NCBI RefSeq assembly: GCF_000520015.2
Contig: NZ_CP007044.2
Span: 248,001 to 312,000 of the forward strand
Length of the DNA stretch: 64,000 nucleotides
Origin: Chania multitudinisentens RB-25
Lineage (GTDB): Bacteria; Pseudomonadota; Gammaproteobacteria; Enterobacterales; Enterobacteriaceae
Direction of reading: 5' to 3'
In this document: positions 18,228 to 27,980 of the stretch, in pieces
Numbering within the stretch: the stretch's first letter is position 1
Layout: every line of letters begins with the position of its first letter
Notes under the pieces: model-generated
The model's database searches: none
What the model was told of the DNA's origin: nothing
What the model saw: the letters and a program-made list of their open reading frames with translations, nothing else
Program-made: the position numbers and the translations under genes

Positions 18228-18354
18228 CTATCCCCTATGAATTTCAAGTTGCAGCTAGGCGACAAACTCGATTCTTAACCGATTTGAACAGCGCTTACGG
18301 TAGGGTGAGCAAGCGCAGTCAACAACGCTGCGGTTTGAAAGACGAAGGGGATAG
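18228..18354. repeat. Dispersed palindromic intergenic repeat, copy 1 (127 bp)
   Basis: The ends are imperfect inverted repeats: CTATCCCC...TTTCAAGTTGCAGC on the left and its complement, GCTGCGGTTTGAAA...GGGGATAG, on the right. Related 'TTCAAGYTGC' ends recur at 24.8, 31.7, 35.6 and 35.9 kb. It is too short to code for anything and resembles the MITE/ERIC-type repeats of Yersiniaceae. Confidence 0.65.
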
Positions 18355-18358
18355 CTTA

Positions 18359-18565
18359 TCAACCCATATCGGCTTGCAGTAACAACACCTGCCGGTTGAC
18401 CTCTGACATAACGTTGAAATGGCGTTTGTCACGCACCTTCGGCATCAGGATTTTACCTTTGTCGAACTCAAACGCCCCCACGTCCTTGATATACAGCCTT
18501 CCTCGGAACAGGATTTTTACATACTTCGCCACTTTCAGTGGGTTATAGCGATGGAAGATTCTCAT
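18359..18565 (-). CDS. ytfK: YtfK family protein (SpoT-activating in E. coli)
   Basis: A 68-residue DUF1107 protein nearly identical to E. coli YtfK in its core (VAKYVKILFRGRLYIKDVG, EFDKGKI, VMSEVNRQV). In E. coli, YtfK binds SpoT and favours (p)ppGpp synthesis during phosphate or fatty-acid limitation and belongs to the Pho regulon. An AGGAG-like ribosome site precedes the ATG. It is divergent from ytfJ, with a 328-base AT-rich spacer containing a Pho-box-like element. Confidence 0.95.
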   Translation of the reverse strand: MRIFHRYNPLKVAKYVKILFRGRLYIKDVGAFEFDKGKILMPKVRDKRHFNVMSEVNRQVLLLQADMG

Positions 18566-18893
18566 TGTTTTACTCCTCTCCCTTTGGTTCCAAACGTTCA
18601 GAGGGCTACCAAAGTGGTAGCTTCAAAATTCAGAACGCAACATGATTACCATGTAGTAGACCTAGTAAAGACCATTTTGTTCAGCCTCGCTTGGATTTTT
18701 GCACTGTATTTACATTTTTTGACAGAATTGTATAAAGATATTTATTAATCTATCAGTATGATAATTCAAAAACCGCATAATGAATGCCAGAAAGGAAAAC
18801 TGCGATCCGGCTAACAGGACAGACCTCTGATGACCACCTATGCTTTAAGCACCTGCGTATGATTGATAATCACTGCCTCTTTCAGGAGAATGC
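18566..18893. other. ytfK-ytfJ divergent intergenic region
   Basis: AT-rich spacer of 328 bases holding the divergent promoters. A Pho-box-like half (CTGTCAAAAA followed by TGTAAA) reads on the minus strand across 18708-18725. No gene is supported. Confidence 0.45.
18708..18725 (-). promoter_or_regulatory. Candidate Pho box upstream of ytfK
   Basis: On the minus strand the first 7-mer CTGTCAA matches the Pho-box repeat CTGTCAT closely; the second, ATGTAAA, matches at 4 of 7 and is one base closer than the ideal spacing. E. coli ytfK is PhoB-dependent, which makes the site plausible. Confidence 0.35.
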
Positions 18894-19454
18894 ATGAAAA
18901 AAAGTAGCCTGCTGCTGATATCGCTGCTGCTGACCCCAATGTTGGCCGCCGCGCACAACCTCCAATTCCAGCAACGCGTCGCCCCTATCGGCGTCAGTGA
19001 TAAAGGAGAATTAGATTACGTTAACGATAAGTTTAGCTATAAAAATTGGAATAGTGCGCAGCTCACTGGAAAAGTGCGAGTGATCCAGCACATTGCTGGC
19101 CGCACCTCTGCCAAAGAGATGAACGATCCACTCATTGAAGCCATTAAGGCTGCCAAACTACCGCACGATCGTTATCAAACAACGACCATCGTCAACACTG
19201 ATGATGCCATTATCGGTACTGCCGTGTTTGTACGAAACAGTATCGAAGACAGTAAGAAAACGTTCCCATGGTCGCAGTTTATTGTCGATAGCAATGGCAA
19301 CGTTAGAAAAGCCTGGGATCTCCAGCCAAAAAGTTCAGCCATTGTGGTGCTGGATAAACAAGGTAACATCCAGTTTGCTAAAGATGGCGTCCTGACACCG
19401 CAAGAAATCCAGCAGGTCATGGACATGCTGCACCAATTGCTGAATAGAGAGTAA
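18894..19454 (+). CDS. ytfJ: YtfJ family periplasmic thioredoxin-like protein
   Basis: A 186-residue exported protein: signal peptide (MKKSSLLLISLLLTPMLAAA, cleaved near residue 20) followed by a YtfJ (TIGR01626) thioredoxin-fold domain without a CXXC pair, so thiol-redox chemistry is unlikely. The conserved VRVIQHIAGRTSAKEMN and DKQGNIQFAKDG segments are present. CAGGAG lies 5 bases before the ATG. Function is unknown in E. coli. It stands alone between divergent ytfK and convergent cysQ. Confidence 0.92.
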   Translation: MKKSSLLLISLLLTPMLAAAHNLQFQQRVAPIGVSDKGELDYVNDKFSYKNWNSAQLTGKVRVIQHIAGRTSAKEMNDPLIEAIKAAKLPHDRYQTTTIVNTDDAIIGTAVFVRNSIEDSKKTFPWSQFIVDSNGNVRKAWDLQPKSSAIVVLDKQGNIQFAKDGVLTPQEIQQVMDMLHQLLNRE

Positions 19455-19460
19455 AAAAGG

Positions 19461-19491
19461 GCCCCGTCATTACCACTGACGGGGCTCTGTT
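19461..19491 (+). terminator. ytfJ terminator
   Basis: Perfect 9-bp stem GCCCCGTCA (19461-19469) / TGACGGGGC (19477-19485), then TCTGTTTTA. The preceding A-run allows bidirectional use with convergent cysQ. Confidence 0.85.
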
Positions 19492-20232
19492 TTAAAACAA
19501 TGAAACCCGAAAACCAGGATTAAGAAAAGATTCACGGGGCGTATACATGAGTGGTTTGCCCTGCCAATCGTGAATTTGTGCCCCGGCCGCTACCGCGACT
19601 GCATGCCCTGCGGCAGTATCCCAGATATTGGTTGGCCCAAAACGTGGATAAAGCTGGGCTTTACCTTCCGCCACTAGACAGAACTTCAGCGATGACCCTA
19701 TCGCAACCGTATGATGTTCCCCCAACTGTTTCAGGTAATCTTTCAGTTCATCATCGCTATGAGAACGGCTGACCACCACCAAAGGCGGTATAGCATTATT
19801 GACGCTAATCGCACAGCGTTGACCCTGCTCTTCTTTCCAGGCTTTACCGCGTTCAGCCAGATACAACACATCCATTGCCGGGGCATAAACCACCCCCATC
19901 ACGGCAACCCCCTCCTCGATCAAGGCGATATTGACCGTGAATTCACCGTTGCGGTGCAGGAACTCTTTGGTACCGTCGAGGGGATCAACCAGCCAATAAC
20001 GCGTCCAATGACGGCGCACTGCCCAAACCGGCGGATCTTCTTCCGACAGCAGCGGTATGCCCGGTGTTAACGCGGCTAACCCCCGCTTGATAATATGGTG
20101 CGCCGCCAGATCGGCTGCCGTCACCGGTGAGTCATCTTTTTTTTGCGTGATATCAATCGGTTGCTCACCACGATATACCTTCATGATCGCCGCTCCCGCT
20201 TCGCGGGATAACTGACAAATTTGCTCTAACAT
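19492..20232 (-). CDS. cysQ: 3'(2'),5'-bisphosphate nucleotidase CysQ
   Basis: A 246-residue inositol-phosphatase-superfamily enzyme that hydrolyses PAP/PAPS and protects sulfur assimilation. The metal-binding motifs are SEEDPP, DPLDGTKEF and WDTAAGHAV, all intact. The frame continues upstream, but the ATG at 20232 follows AGAGG by 6 bases and gives the family N-terminus MLEQICQLSREAG. Convergent with ytfJ and divergent from cpdB. Confidence 0.97.
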   Translation of the reverse strand: MLEQICQLSREAGAAIMKVYRGEQPIDITQKKDDSPVTAADLAAHHIIKRGLAALTPGIPLLSEEDPPVWAVRRHWTRYWLVDPLDGTKEFLHRNGEFTVNIALIEEGVAVMGVVYAPAMDVLYLAERGKAWKEEQGQRCAISVNNAIPPLVVVSRSHSDDELKDYLKQLGEHHTVAIGSSLKFCLVAEGKAQLYPRFGPTNIWDTAAGHAVAVAAGAQIHDWQGKPLMYTPRESFLNPGFRVSLF

Positions 20233-20488
20233 CATGCACCTCTGAAATTCGGCTCTATAGAAAATCTCCTCCTCTCTTGTTAGCAGCCTAGTTTTTTTTC
20301 CTGGGAATATCCATCTCAACTGCACAATCCCCGTATTTCCTTAGAGCTTTGCCGTCACAACTTTGCATTTCACTGCATCACATTCCGCAATTTTCTGATA
20401 AAACTCACAGTTTGATGAGACTGCCAATGCTATTTACCTAGCCCTTTGCGATACCTCTCGAATATTAATGGAATGGAGATTGCCAATA

Positions 20489-22441
20489 ATGATAAAGCGT
20501 CCGCTGAAGTTATCCGCTCTCGCCCTGTTGGCCTGCACCTCAGTGCAGGCCGCAACGGTTGACCTACGCGTGCTGGAAACCACAGACCTGCACAGCAATA
20601 TGATGGACTTCGACTATTACAAGGATAAACCGACCGATAAATTCGGTCTGGTACGTACTGCCAGTCTGATCCAGCAGGCAAGACAACAGAGCACTAACAG
20701 CGTACTGGTGGATAATGGCGATCTGATTCAGGGCAGCCCCATGGGTGATTACGTGGCCGCCAAAGGGTTACAACCTGGGGATATTCACCCGGTTTATAAA
20801 GCAATGAACACGCTGGATTACGCAGTGGGTAACATTGGTAACCACGAGTTCAATTACGGGCTGGATTACCTGAAAAATGCCCTTGCCGGTGCCAAGTTCC
20901 CGTATATCAACGCCAACGTGATTGACGCCACAACGCAAAAGCCGTTGTTTACTCCTTATATTATCGTTGATACACCGGTAACCGATCGTGATGGCAAAGC
21001 ACACACTCTACGTATCGGCTATATCGGTTTTGTACCACCACAAATCCTGATCTGGGACAAAACCCATCTGAAAGGCAAAGTCACCGTCAACGACATCACC
21101 GAAACCGCCAGGCGCTACGTGCCAGAAATGCGTAAACAGGGTGCCGATCTGGTGATAGCCATTCCGCATTCCGGTCTTTCCAGCGAGCCGTATAAAGCCA
21201 TGGCAGAAAACTCCGTGTATTACCTCAGCCAGGTGCCCGGCATCGATGCCATCATGTTTGGCCATGCCCATGCCGTATTCCCAAGCAAAGACTTCAGCTC
21301 TATACCAGGCACAGACATTGAAAAAGGTTTGCTGAATGGCGTGCCAGCGGTGATGCCAGGCCAATGGGGCGATCATCTTGGCGTTGTGGACTTTCAACTG
21401 AGCAATGAGGCTGGCAGTTGGAAAGTCATCTCCGCTAAAGCCGAAGCGCGGCCGATTTATGACAAAGAGAACAAAAAATCACTGGCCGCAGAAGAGAGCA
21501 ATCTGGTGAAAGTACTGGCAGATACTCACAGGGAAACGCGTGAATTTGTCAGCCAGACTATCGGGCAGGCTGACGGCAATATGTACAGCTATCTGGCGCT
21601 AGTGCAAGACGACCCTACGGTACAGATCGTCAATAATGCGCAGAAAGCCTACGTAGAACGTTATATTCAAGGTGACCCGGATCTCGCCTCTCTTCCTGTA
21701 CTCTCCGCTGCCGCGCCCTTTAAAGCTGGTGGCCGCAAGAACGATCCCGCCAGCTTCGTCGAAGTGGAAAAAGGCCAGCTTACTTTCCGCAATGCCGCCG
21801 ATCTCTATCTCTACTCGAATACGCTAGCCGTGGTGAAGGCCAGCGGCAAAGAGGTTAAAGAGTGGTTGGAATGTTCCGCTGGGTTATTCAATCAGATCGA
21901 CCTAAACAACCGCCAACCCCAGGCCTTGATCAACTGGGAGGGTTTCCGCACCTATAATTTCGACGTCATCGACGGTGTGAATTATCAGATTGATATCAGC
22001 CAACCCGCCCGTTATGACGGTGAATGTACGCTGATTAATGACAAAGCTGAACGTATCAAGCAACTGACCTTTAACGGTAAGCCCATTGATCCACAGGCGA
22101 CATTCCTGGTTGCAACCAATAACTACCGCGCCTACGGCGGCAAATTTGCCGGCACTGGAGATAAGCATATTGCTTTCGCTTCGCCAGACGAAAACCGCTC
22201 AATCTTAGCGGCTTACATCAGCGCGGAAACCCAGCAACAAGGTGCTGTCCACCCGCAGGCAGACAATAACTGGCGCTTGGCAACATTCCACAGTGCGCAG
22301 CCGCTGGATATCCGCCTGGAAACTTCCCCCAGCGATAAAGCCAATACCTTTATTAAAGATCATGCGCAATATCCCATGAAGGCAGTTGGTACAGACAGCA
22401 ATGGGTTTGCTCTGTACCAGATCGATCTGCAAGCCAAATAA
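20489..22441 (+). CDS. cpdB: Bifunctional 2',3'-cyclic-nucleotide 2'-phosphodiesterase/3'-nucleotidase
   Basis: A 650-residue periplasmic metallophosphoesterase (E. coli 647). A signal peptide (cleaved after SVQA, residue 21) precedes the calcineurin-like domain with DLHSNM, NGDLIQG, GNHEFNYG and GHAHAVF metal ligands, and the C-terminal 5'-nucleotidase domain contains NNYRAYGGKFAG. It salvages extracellular 2',3'-cyclic nucleotides. The ATG at 20489 is chosen over 20468 because it matches the family start (MIK...). Confidence 0.96.
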   Translation: MIKRPLKLSALALLACTSVQAATVDLRVLETTDLHSNMMDFDYYKDKPTDKFGLVRTASLIQQARQQSTNSVLVDNGDLIQGSPMGDYVAAKGLQPGDIHPVYKAMNTLDYAVGNIGNHEFNYGLDYLKNALAGAKFPYINANVIDATTQKPLFTPYIIVDTPVTDRDGKAHTLRIGYIGFVPPQILIWDKTHLKGKVTVNDITETARRYVPEMRKQGADLVIAIPHSGLSSEPYKAMAENSVYYLSQVPGIDAIMFGHAHAVFPSKDFSSIPGTDIEKGLLNGVPAVMPGQWGDHLGVVDFQLSNEAGSWKVISAKAEARPIYDKENKKSLAAEESNLVKVLADTHRETREFVSQTIGQADGNMYSYLALVQDDPTVQIVNNAQKAYVERYIQGDPDLASLPVLSAAAPFKAGGRKNDPASFVEVEKGQLTFRNAADLYLYSNTLAVVKASGKEVKEWLECSAGLFNQIDLNNRQPQALINWEGFRTYNFDVIDGVNYQIDISQPARYDGECTLINDKAERIKQLTFNGKPIDPQATFLVATNNYRAYGGKFAGTGDKHIAFASPDENRSILAAYISAETQQQGAVHPQADNNWRLATFHSAQPLDIRLETSPSDKANTFIKDHAQYPMKAVGTDSNGFALYQIDLQAK

Positions 22442-22598
22442 TATCATCGGGGCGTGCCAAGCGTGCGCCCTGTCTTCGTAATACCTTCTCCAACACCCTG
22501 CATTTCCAGTAATTTCTCTGAAAAGAACCTCACCGTGTCATGCCGCTACTCACCCCATAAAAACGGTTATCACAAATACATAATCAAGAATGAGTATC

Positions 22599-22617
22599 TT
22601 AATGATAATTATTTACA
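22599..22617 (+). promoter_or_regulatory. Fur box upstream of the TonB-dependent receptor
   Basis: CTTAATGATAATTATTTAC matches 14 of 19 positions of the Fur consensus GATAATGATAATCATTATC, including the whole central core. It lies about 80 bases before the chosen receptor start, so iron repression is likely. Confidence 0.75.
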
Positions 22618-22699
22618 TTAAAAAATGGTTCGTTACAATGCGAGCACCAACAAACATTACCCTCTGAAAATCTGCTCATCGACAACCATGGAATCGAAT

Positions 22700-24817
22700 A
22701 TGTTTAAAAATAAAAAAAAGGCTTTTTATTCTTTAGGCGTGTTTGTAGCAGCCTCTGCTACTCACCCTGCGCTCTCGGCCGAAACAGAAGAGATCGTCGT
22801 CACCGCATCAGGATATGAACAGAAAATCACTGAGGCCGCAGCCAGTATCACCGTTATCAGCCAACAGGCATTAAGCCAGCGCAAGTTCAATGACTTAGCC
22901 GAAGCCTTGTCGGATGTGGAAGGGGTTGATGTGCGCAGTAGCACCGGCAAAACCGGTGGGCTTGATATCAGTATCCGTGGCATGCCCAGCAGTTATACGC
23001 TGATTCTGGTCGATGGCATCCGCCAAAATGGCACTACCGATGTCACGCCCAACGGTTTCAGCACCATGAACACCAGTTTTATGCCCCCGCTTTCTTCGAT
23101 TGAACGCATCGAAATCATACGCGGCCCGATGTCCACACTGTACGGCTCAGATGCCATGGGTGGGGTCGTCAATATTATTACCAAAAAAACGGCCAAAGAG
23201 TGGGCAAGTGCGGCCAGCCTTGAACACACGTTTCAAGAAGATACCGACTATGGCGACAGCAGCAAATTTACCTTCTATTCCAGCGGAGCACTGGTTGAAG
23301 ATCAGCTTGGGTTAGCATTGCGTGGCAGTATCTTCCGACGCGAAGCTTCACACGTCATGTCATCCAGCACGGGAACCGAATTGAGCAGCCGTGGCCCCAA
23401 CCCGGTAAAAGCCGACAACTATAGCCTGGGTAGCAAATTTACCTGGCAGCTTAATGAAAAGAACGCGCTCTGGCTGGACGGTGAGTTGGCCAATCAGAAA
23501 TACGACAATAGTGAAGGCCAATTAGGCACCCTAGGCTCCGGTTCACGCGGTGGTTATGCTGATACCATCCGCTATGAGCGCCGCAAAGCCACGTTGGGGA
23601 GTGATAATCAACTGGATTTCGGCAAATGGAGTTCCAGCCTGAGCTATAACCAGACTGAAACCAAAGGCCGCTTGATTAACTCATCCGTGGTTGAACCAGG
23701 CTCAAATCTGGTTGGTGATAAACGCCTTTTGGAAAATACCAATTTCATTCTGGACAGCAAACTGGTTTCCCCGCTTGGAGACAGCCATCTATTAACCAGC
23801 GGCATTCAATATATCAATGCCACAATGAAAGATGGTGTTGTTCTGGCAACCACCGGAGAGAAATTTGAACAAGATTCCTGGGCATTATTCGGTGAGGACG
23901 AATGGCGGCTGGTTGATTCCTTAGCGTTGACCTACGGCGCACGTTATGAATATCACGATGCCTTTGGCAGCCATGTCAGCCCCAGAGCTTATCTGGTGTG
24001 GAACGCCCTGGAGGATTGGACTTTTAAAGGCGGCGTGAGCACCGGGTATAAAACCCCCAGCCTGGCTCAGTTGCACGATGGCGTCAGCGGCGTTAGCGGG
24101 CAGGGCACCATCGTTATTCTCGGTAATCCCAAACTTAAACCGGAAGAAAGTACCAACTATGAGTTGGGAGCCTATTACGATAACTATACTGGCTTCAAGG
24201 CGAACGCCACGTTATTCCATAACATTTACGAAAACAAAATCAGCTCTTACGAAATCAATGACCTGACATCCACTTATAAGAATATTGGCAGAGCCATTAC
24301 TCAAGGGGCGGAGTTAGCCACAACGATCCCGCTGTGGGCAGATAACTGGTCACTGGATATGAATTATACCTACACCGACAGTGAGCAAAAAGATGGTGAA
24401 AATCGGGGCGCGAAGTTAACCAATACGCCGGAACATATGGCCAATGCCAAACTGAACTGGGCGATCAACGACAAGTTCTCTTCCTGGATCAAGGCTGAGT
24501 ACCGTGGGGAAATGGCAAGATTTACCGACAATTACGATAATCTGTCCAACTTGAACAAAGTCGTTTATGACCACTTAGGGCCAAACTTCAAGTCTTATAC
24601 CGTGTTTAACCTGGGTGGTTCTTACAAGGTGTCAAAAGACATCACATTGAATGGTTCGGTTAACAACCTGTTGGACAAAGACTTTACCGCTACGCACGTC
24701 TTTGAGGTCAACGGCAGTACCACTACCGCCGGGGATTACTTCACCAGCAGCCAATCCACCGCCGGAAACGTGATCGCAGGGCGCAACTACTGGCTTTCTA
24801 TGAACGTCACGTTCTGA
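22700..24817 (+). CDS. TonB-dependent outer membrane receptor (FepA/CirA/IrgA type)
   Basis: A 705-residue outer-membrane receptor. A signal peptide (cleaved near PALSA) is followed by the TonB box EEIVVTAS, a plug domain (residues about 35-160, with IRGMPSSYTLILVDGIRQ and IEIIRGPMSTLYGSDAMGG, listed separately) and a 22-strand barrel ending in the aromatic SMNVTF. The ATG at 22700 is preferred to upstream ATGs because the signal peptide then starts MFKNKKKAF, with GGAA before it. The Fur box implies iron control. Catecholate siderophores are the likely ligands by family resemblance; the specific ligand is not readable. It sits where E. coli has cycA-ytfEFGH. Confidence 0.88.
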   Translation: MFKNKKKAFYSLGVFVAASATHPALSAETEEIVVTASGYEQKITEAAASITVISQQALSQRKFNDLAEALSDVEGVDVRSSTGKTGGLDISIRGMPSSYTLILVDGIRQNGTTDVTPNGFSTMNTSFMPPLSSIERIEIIRGPMSTLYGSDAMGGVVNIITKKTAKEWASAASLEHTFQEDTDYGDSSKFTFYSSGALVEDQLGLALRGSIFRREASHVMSSSTGTELSSRGPNPVKADNYSLGSKFTWQLNEKNALWLDGELANQKYDNSEGQLGTLGSGSRGGYADTIRYERRKATLGSDNQLDFGKWSSSLSYNQTETKGRLINSSVVEPGSNLVGDKRLLENTNFILDSKLVSPLGDSHLLTSGIQYINATMKDGVVLATTGEKFEQDSWALFGEDEWRLVDSLALTYGARYEYHDAFGSHVSPRAYLVWNALEDWTFKGGVSTGYKTPSLAQLHDGVSGVSGQGTIVILGNPKLKPEESTNYELGAYYDNYTGFKANATLFHNIYENKISSYEINDLTSTYKNIGRAITQGAELATTIPLWADNWSLDMNYTYTDSEQKDGENRGAKLTNTPEHMANAKLNWAINDKFSSWIKAEYRGEMARFTDNYDNLSNLNKVVYDHLGPNFKSYTVFNLGGSYKVSKDITLNGSVNNLLDKDFTATHVFEVNGSTTTAGDYFTSSQSTAGNVIAGRNYWLSMNVTF

Positions 24818-24818
24818 T

Positions 24819-24897
24819 CTATACCCAAAATAATTCGAATTGCTTGTAGGCGACAGAGCGCAGCCAACACCCAAGCAGCTTGAAGTATAAAGGGTAG
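24819..24897. repeat. Dispersed palindromic intergenic repeat, copy 2
   Basis: Starts CTATACCCAAAATAATTCGA and ends GCTTGAAGTATAAAGGGTAG, the two ends being imperfect inverted repeats. The interior contains the AGCGCAGCCAACACC segment shared with the 31.7 kb copy (CACAGCCAACACC). Same family as 18228-18354. Confidence 0.65.
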
Positions 24898-24905
24898 AAA
24901 AACAC

Positions 24906-24926
24906 GCGGCCGTTCATCACGGCCGC
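24906..24926 (-). terminator. fklB terminator
   Basis: Stem GCGGCCG (24906-24912) / CGGCCGC (24920-24926) with a 7-base loop; on the minus strand it is followed by GTGTTTTTC, as expected after the fklB stop. Confidence 0.8.
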
Positions 24927-24935
24927 TGTCATGAA

Positions 24936-25556
24936 TTACAGAATCTCTAATAACTCAACGTCAAACACCAACGCACTGAATGGTGGGATAGATGCGCCAG
25001 CCCCACGCTCACCGTAGGCCAAATCCTGCGGGATATACAACTGCCATTTGGAGCCGACCGGCATCAGAGTCAGCGCTTCAATCCAACCCGGGATCACACC
25101 GCTGACCGGGAATTCAGCTGGCTGCCCACGCTCAACTGAGCTGTCGAATACGTTACCGTTAATCAAGCGGCCAGTGTAATGCACCCGCACGCGATCCTGA
25201 CGGGATGGAATTGGGCCATTACCCTGTTCCAACACGGAAAACTGTAAACCGGATTCGGTCAGCGTCACATCATCACGCTTGGCATTTTCTGCCAAAAACT
25301 GTTGGCCTTCACCCGCCATCGCCTGCTGACGTTCACGACGCACAGCGTCCGCACGTTCGTGGATTTCGCGCAGCGCACGATGCACGACATCGACAGGAAC
25401 CGCCGGGGCATTCCCTTCCAGCGCATCGCGCAGACCAGCCAGCAACGCTTCCGGTTGTAAACCTTCCAGCCCGGACTCCTGCAACTGTTGGCCGACCTGT
25501 AAACCAATCCCGTAACTTGCTTGCGCTTCAACGCTGTCAAAAGAAGGGGTTGTCAT
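24936..25556 (-). CDS. fklB: FKBP-type peptidyl-prolyl isomerase FklB (FKBP22)
   Basis: A 206-residue proline isomerase, the same length as E. coli FklB. The N-terminal dimerisation domain (1-100, ASYGIGLQVGQQL) and the C-terminal FKBP domain (115-206, VRVHYTGRLINGNVFDSS, PGWIEALTLMPVGSKW, LAYGERGAG) are both complete. There is no signal peptide, so it is cytoplasmic. Neighbouring ytfB diverges from it as in E. coli. Confidence 0.96.
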   Translation of the reverse strand: MTTPSFDSVEAQASYGIGLQVGQQLQESGLEGLQPEALLAGLRDALEGNAPAVPVDVVHRALREIHERADAVRRERQQAMAGEGQQFLAENAKRDDVTLTESGLQFSVLEQGNGPIPSRQDRVRVHYTGRLINGNVFDSSVERGQPAEFPVSGVIPGWIEALTLMPVGSKWQLYIPQDLAYGERGAGASIPPFSALVFDVELLEIL

Positions 25557-25822
25557 AGGGTTTTCCTTTAGTCTGTAAAAAGTCGAAAGCGCAGCATAAC
25601 AGCGCAGGAAAGCCGGGTAAAATCCTGTGTAGAGATTGATGACTTTTGTCGCGGAAAAAGAAACAATAATCTTCTGTTAACACTGATACTGCTTTCTCAT
25701 CAGTCGCTTTCCACTTCAAACGATTAGCGAGCTATTATATCAAGAGCTTTGAAGGGTATACTGACGTTAAGAGTAGCGCATTTTGTACAGTGGCAATTTT
25801 ACGCCGTTGAAGAGAGGTCACC

Positions 25823-26464
25823 ATGGGCAGAATCGCGCCCAGGAGAAAGAAAACCAGCCGAATCTACCAGCCACTGCTGCGCACTTGGCTGAATCTGAGC
25901 CCGCGCCTGAAACCCGATACAACCTCGGGAATACCTGAAGAGCCAGATTCGCAGCCATCGCCAAACAGCCGGGTTAAAGCTTGGTTGCTGAAGGCATGGC
26001 ATCTGCCAGACAGCTTCCACTGGATGGAGCCACTGCCCTATTTTCATCGCCGCTGGGTGAGCATTTTCGGTTTCATACTGCTGCTGTCACTGTTATGGCC
26101 GTATTCCGACGATAACACACCGCGCCAGCTCCCGATCGCCAGCCAGGAGAACAACATCCCACTGCAAGCAGAGCTGATGGGTAATAACCCGGTGGTGAAT
26201 AACGATTGGCAACGCTACCTGATTCAGCCTGGCCAAACATTAGCTCAGCTGTTCCGTGACAATAACCTGCCCGTGAATGACGTCTTCGCCATGGCCCAGG
26301 TTGAAGGCAACGACAAACCCCTCAGCACGCTCAAAGCTGGGCAGGAAGTGCGTATCGAACGCGATACCAACGGCATCATTACCGCGCTATCCACAACAGG
26401 AGCCGATAACAACGAAGCCCTGTTCCGCCGCCAGGCCGATGGTAGCTACCGCCGTATCCGCTAA
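25823..26464 (+). CDS. ytfB: OapA-family cell division protein YtfB
   Basis: A 213-residue single-pass membrane protein. A basic N-terminal cytoplasmic part (1-75) contains the family SFHWMEPLPYFHRR segment, followed by one transmembrane helix (about 79-95, VSIFGFILLLSLLWPY) and a periplasmic OapA/LysM-like domain (125-213, WQRYLIQPGQTLAQLFRDN). In E. coli, YtfB localises to the septum and binds glycan. AGAGG precedes the ATG. E. coli YtfB (212 residues) has the same layout and the same neighbour fklB. Confidence 0.92.
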   Translation: MGRIAPRRKKTSRIYQPLLRTWLNLSPRLKPDTTSGIPEEPDSQPSPNSRVKAWLLKAWHLPDSFHWMEPLPYFHRRWVSIFGFILLLSLLWPYSDDNTPRQLPIASQENNIPLQAELMGNNPVVNNDWQRYLIQPGQTLAQLFRDNNLPVNDVFAMAQVEGNDKPLSTLKAGQEVRIERDTNGIITALSTTGADNNEALFRRQADGSYRRIR

Positions 26465-26820
26465 CCGTTAATCTGATCCAACAGGAAATCGCGCAGGACA
26501 ACCCCTTGATTGTGCTGCGTATCCTTGCTGCCATACAGCAACGTTAATGACTTGCCTTGTTGTAATAACACCCGCAACGGCTGCCAGGCATCGCTTTCCG
26601 CCAATTGCTGGCGGTAGCGCTGGGCAAAGACATCCCACTGATCGGTATGCTGATGAAACCACTGGCGCAACGCATTATCCGGCGCGACCTGCTTCAACCA
26701 CTCCACACCTTGCAATCTTTCCTTGCTGATGCCACGCGGCCACAAGCGATCGATCAAGTAGCAATACTCCGGTGCCGGAGCGCTAAAATCGTAGACTCGC
26801 CGTAAGTGAATTTCTGCCAT
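26461..26820 (-). CDS. DUF488 family protein (YeaO-like)
   Basis: A 119-residue protein of the DUF488 family. The signature RVYDF...YLIDRLWPRGISKERL is present, with the C-terminal LTLLYGSKDTQHN motif typical of YeaO relatives. The start ATG at 26820 has AGGAG upstream; longer frames lack one. The biochemical role of the family is unknown. Its stop overlaps the ytfB stop region by 4 bases (convergent genes). Confidence 0.85.
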   Translation of the reverse strand: MAEIHLRRVYDFSAPAPEYCYLIDRLWPRGISKERLQGVEWLKQVAPDNALRQWFHQHTDQWDVFAQRYRQQLAESDAWQPLRVLLQQGKSLTLLYGSKDTQHNQGVVLRDFLLDQING

Positions 26821-26884
26821 TTTCGCCTCTCCTTGCCAACAGATAGCCACAGAGTAGCGCATTTTATCGAGTGCAGAAAAGCAA

Positions 26885-26912
26885 AACGCCAGCACGAGGC
26901 TGGCGTTTTAAC
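26885..26912. terminator. rplI operon terminator
   Basis: 9-bp perfect stem AACGCCAGC (26885-26893) / GCTGGCGTT (26899-26907); on the minus strand it is followed by TTGCTTTTC after the rplI stop. Confidence 0.8.
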
Positions 26913-26930
26913 TTGGCAGGCGGAAACCGA

Positions 26931-27383
26931 TTAGGCTTCTGCAACTACCACTACATTCAGCTGTGCGAACACATCGCTGTGTACCTGGAAGTGCACTTCG
27001 TGCTCACCCGTGGTACGCAGAACGCCATTCGGCAGGCGAACTTCGCTCTTGGCAACTTCAACACCTGCCGCAGTCACTGCGTCAGCGATGTCACGAGTAC
27101 CGATAGAGCCGAACAGTTTACCTTCATCGCCCGATTTAGACGTGATGGTCACTGTTGCCAGTTCATTGATCTTGGTTGCGCGAGCTTCCGCAGCGGCCAG
27201 AACGTCAGCCAGTTTGGCTTCCAGTTCAGCACGGCGTGCTTCGAAGAACTCTACGTTTTTCTTGGTAGCAGGAACAGCTTTGCCCTGTGGTACCAGGAAA
27301 TTACGGGCATAACCCGCTTTAACGCTAACTTGATCACCCAGGCTGCCCAGGTTTGCTACTTTATCAAGCAGAATAACTTGCAT
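26931..27383 (-). CDS. rplI: 50S ribosomal protein L9
   Basis: A 150-residue ribosomal protein (E. coli 149). The N-terminal rRNA-binding domain MQVILLDKVANLG...VKAGYARNFLVPQGKA is joined by a long helix rich in Ala/Glu to the C-terminal domain (SIGTRDIADAV). It is the last gene of the rpsF-priB-rpsR-rplI operon, 39 bases after rpsR, and is followed by a terminator. Confidence 0.98.
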   Translation of the reverse strand: MQVILLDKVANLGSLGDQVSVKAGYARNFLVPQGKAVPATKKNVEFFEARRAELEAKLADVLAAAEARATKINELATVTITSKSGDEGKLFGSIGTRDIADAVTAAGVEVAKSEVRLPNGVLRTTGEHEVHFQVHSDVFAQLNVVVVAEA

Positions 27384-27422
27384 TACCTTATCCTCTCAAA
27401 GTCGTTAATGGACAGTGGCCGA

Positions 27423-27972
<550 letters not shown>

Positions 27973-27980
27973 AGCGGCAA

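Noticed and set aside
20340..20400. CRP site between cysQ and cpdB
   Set aside because: The TTTCA...TCACA arms are spaced five rather than six bases and the left arm is degenerate.
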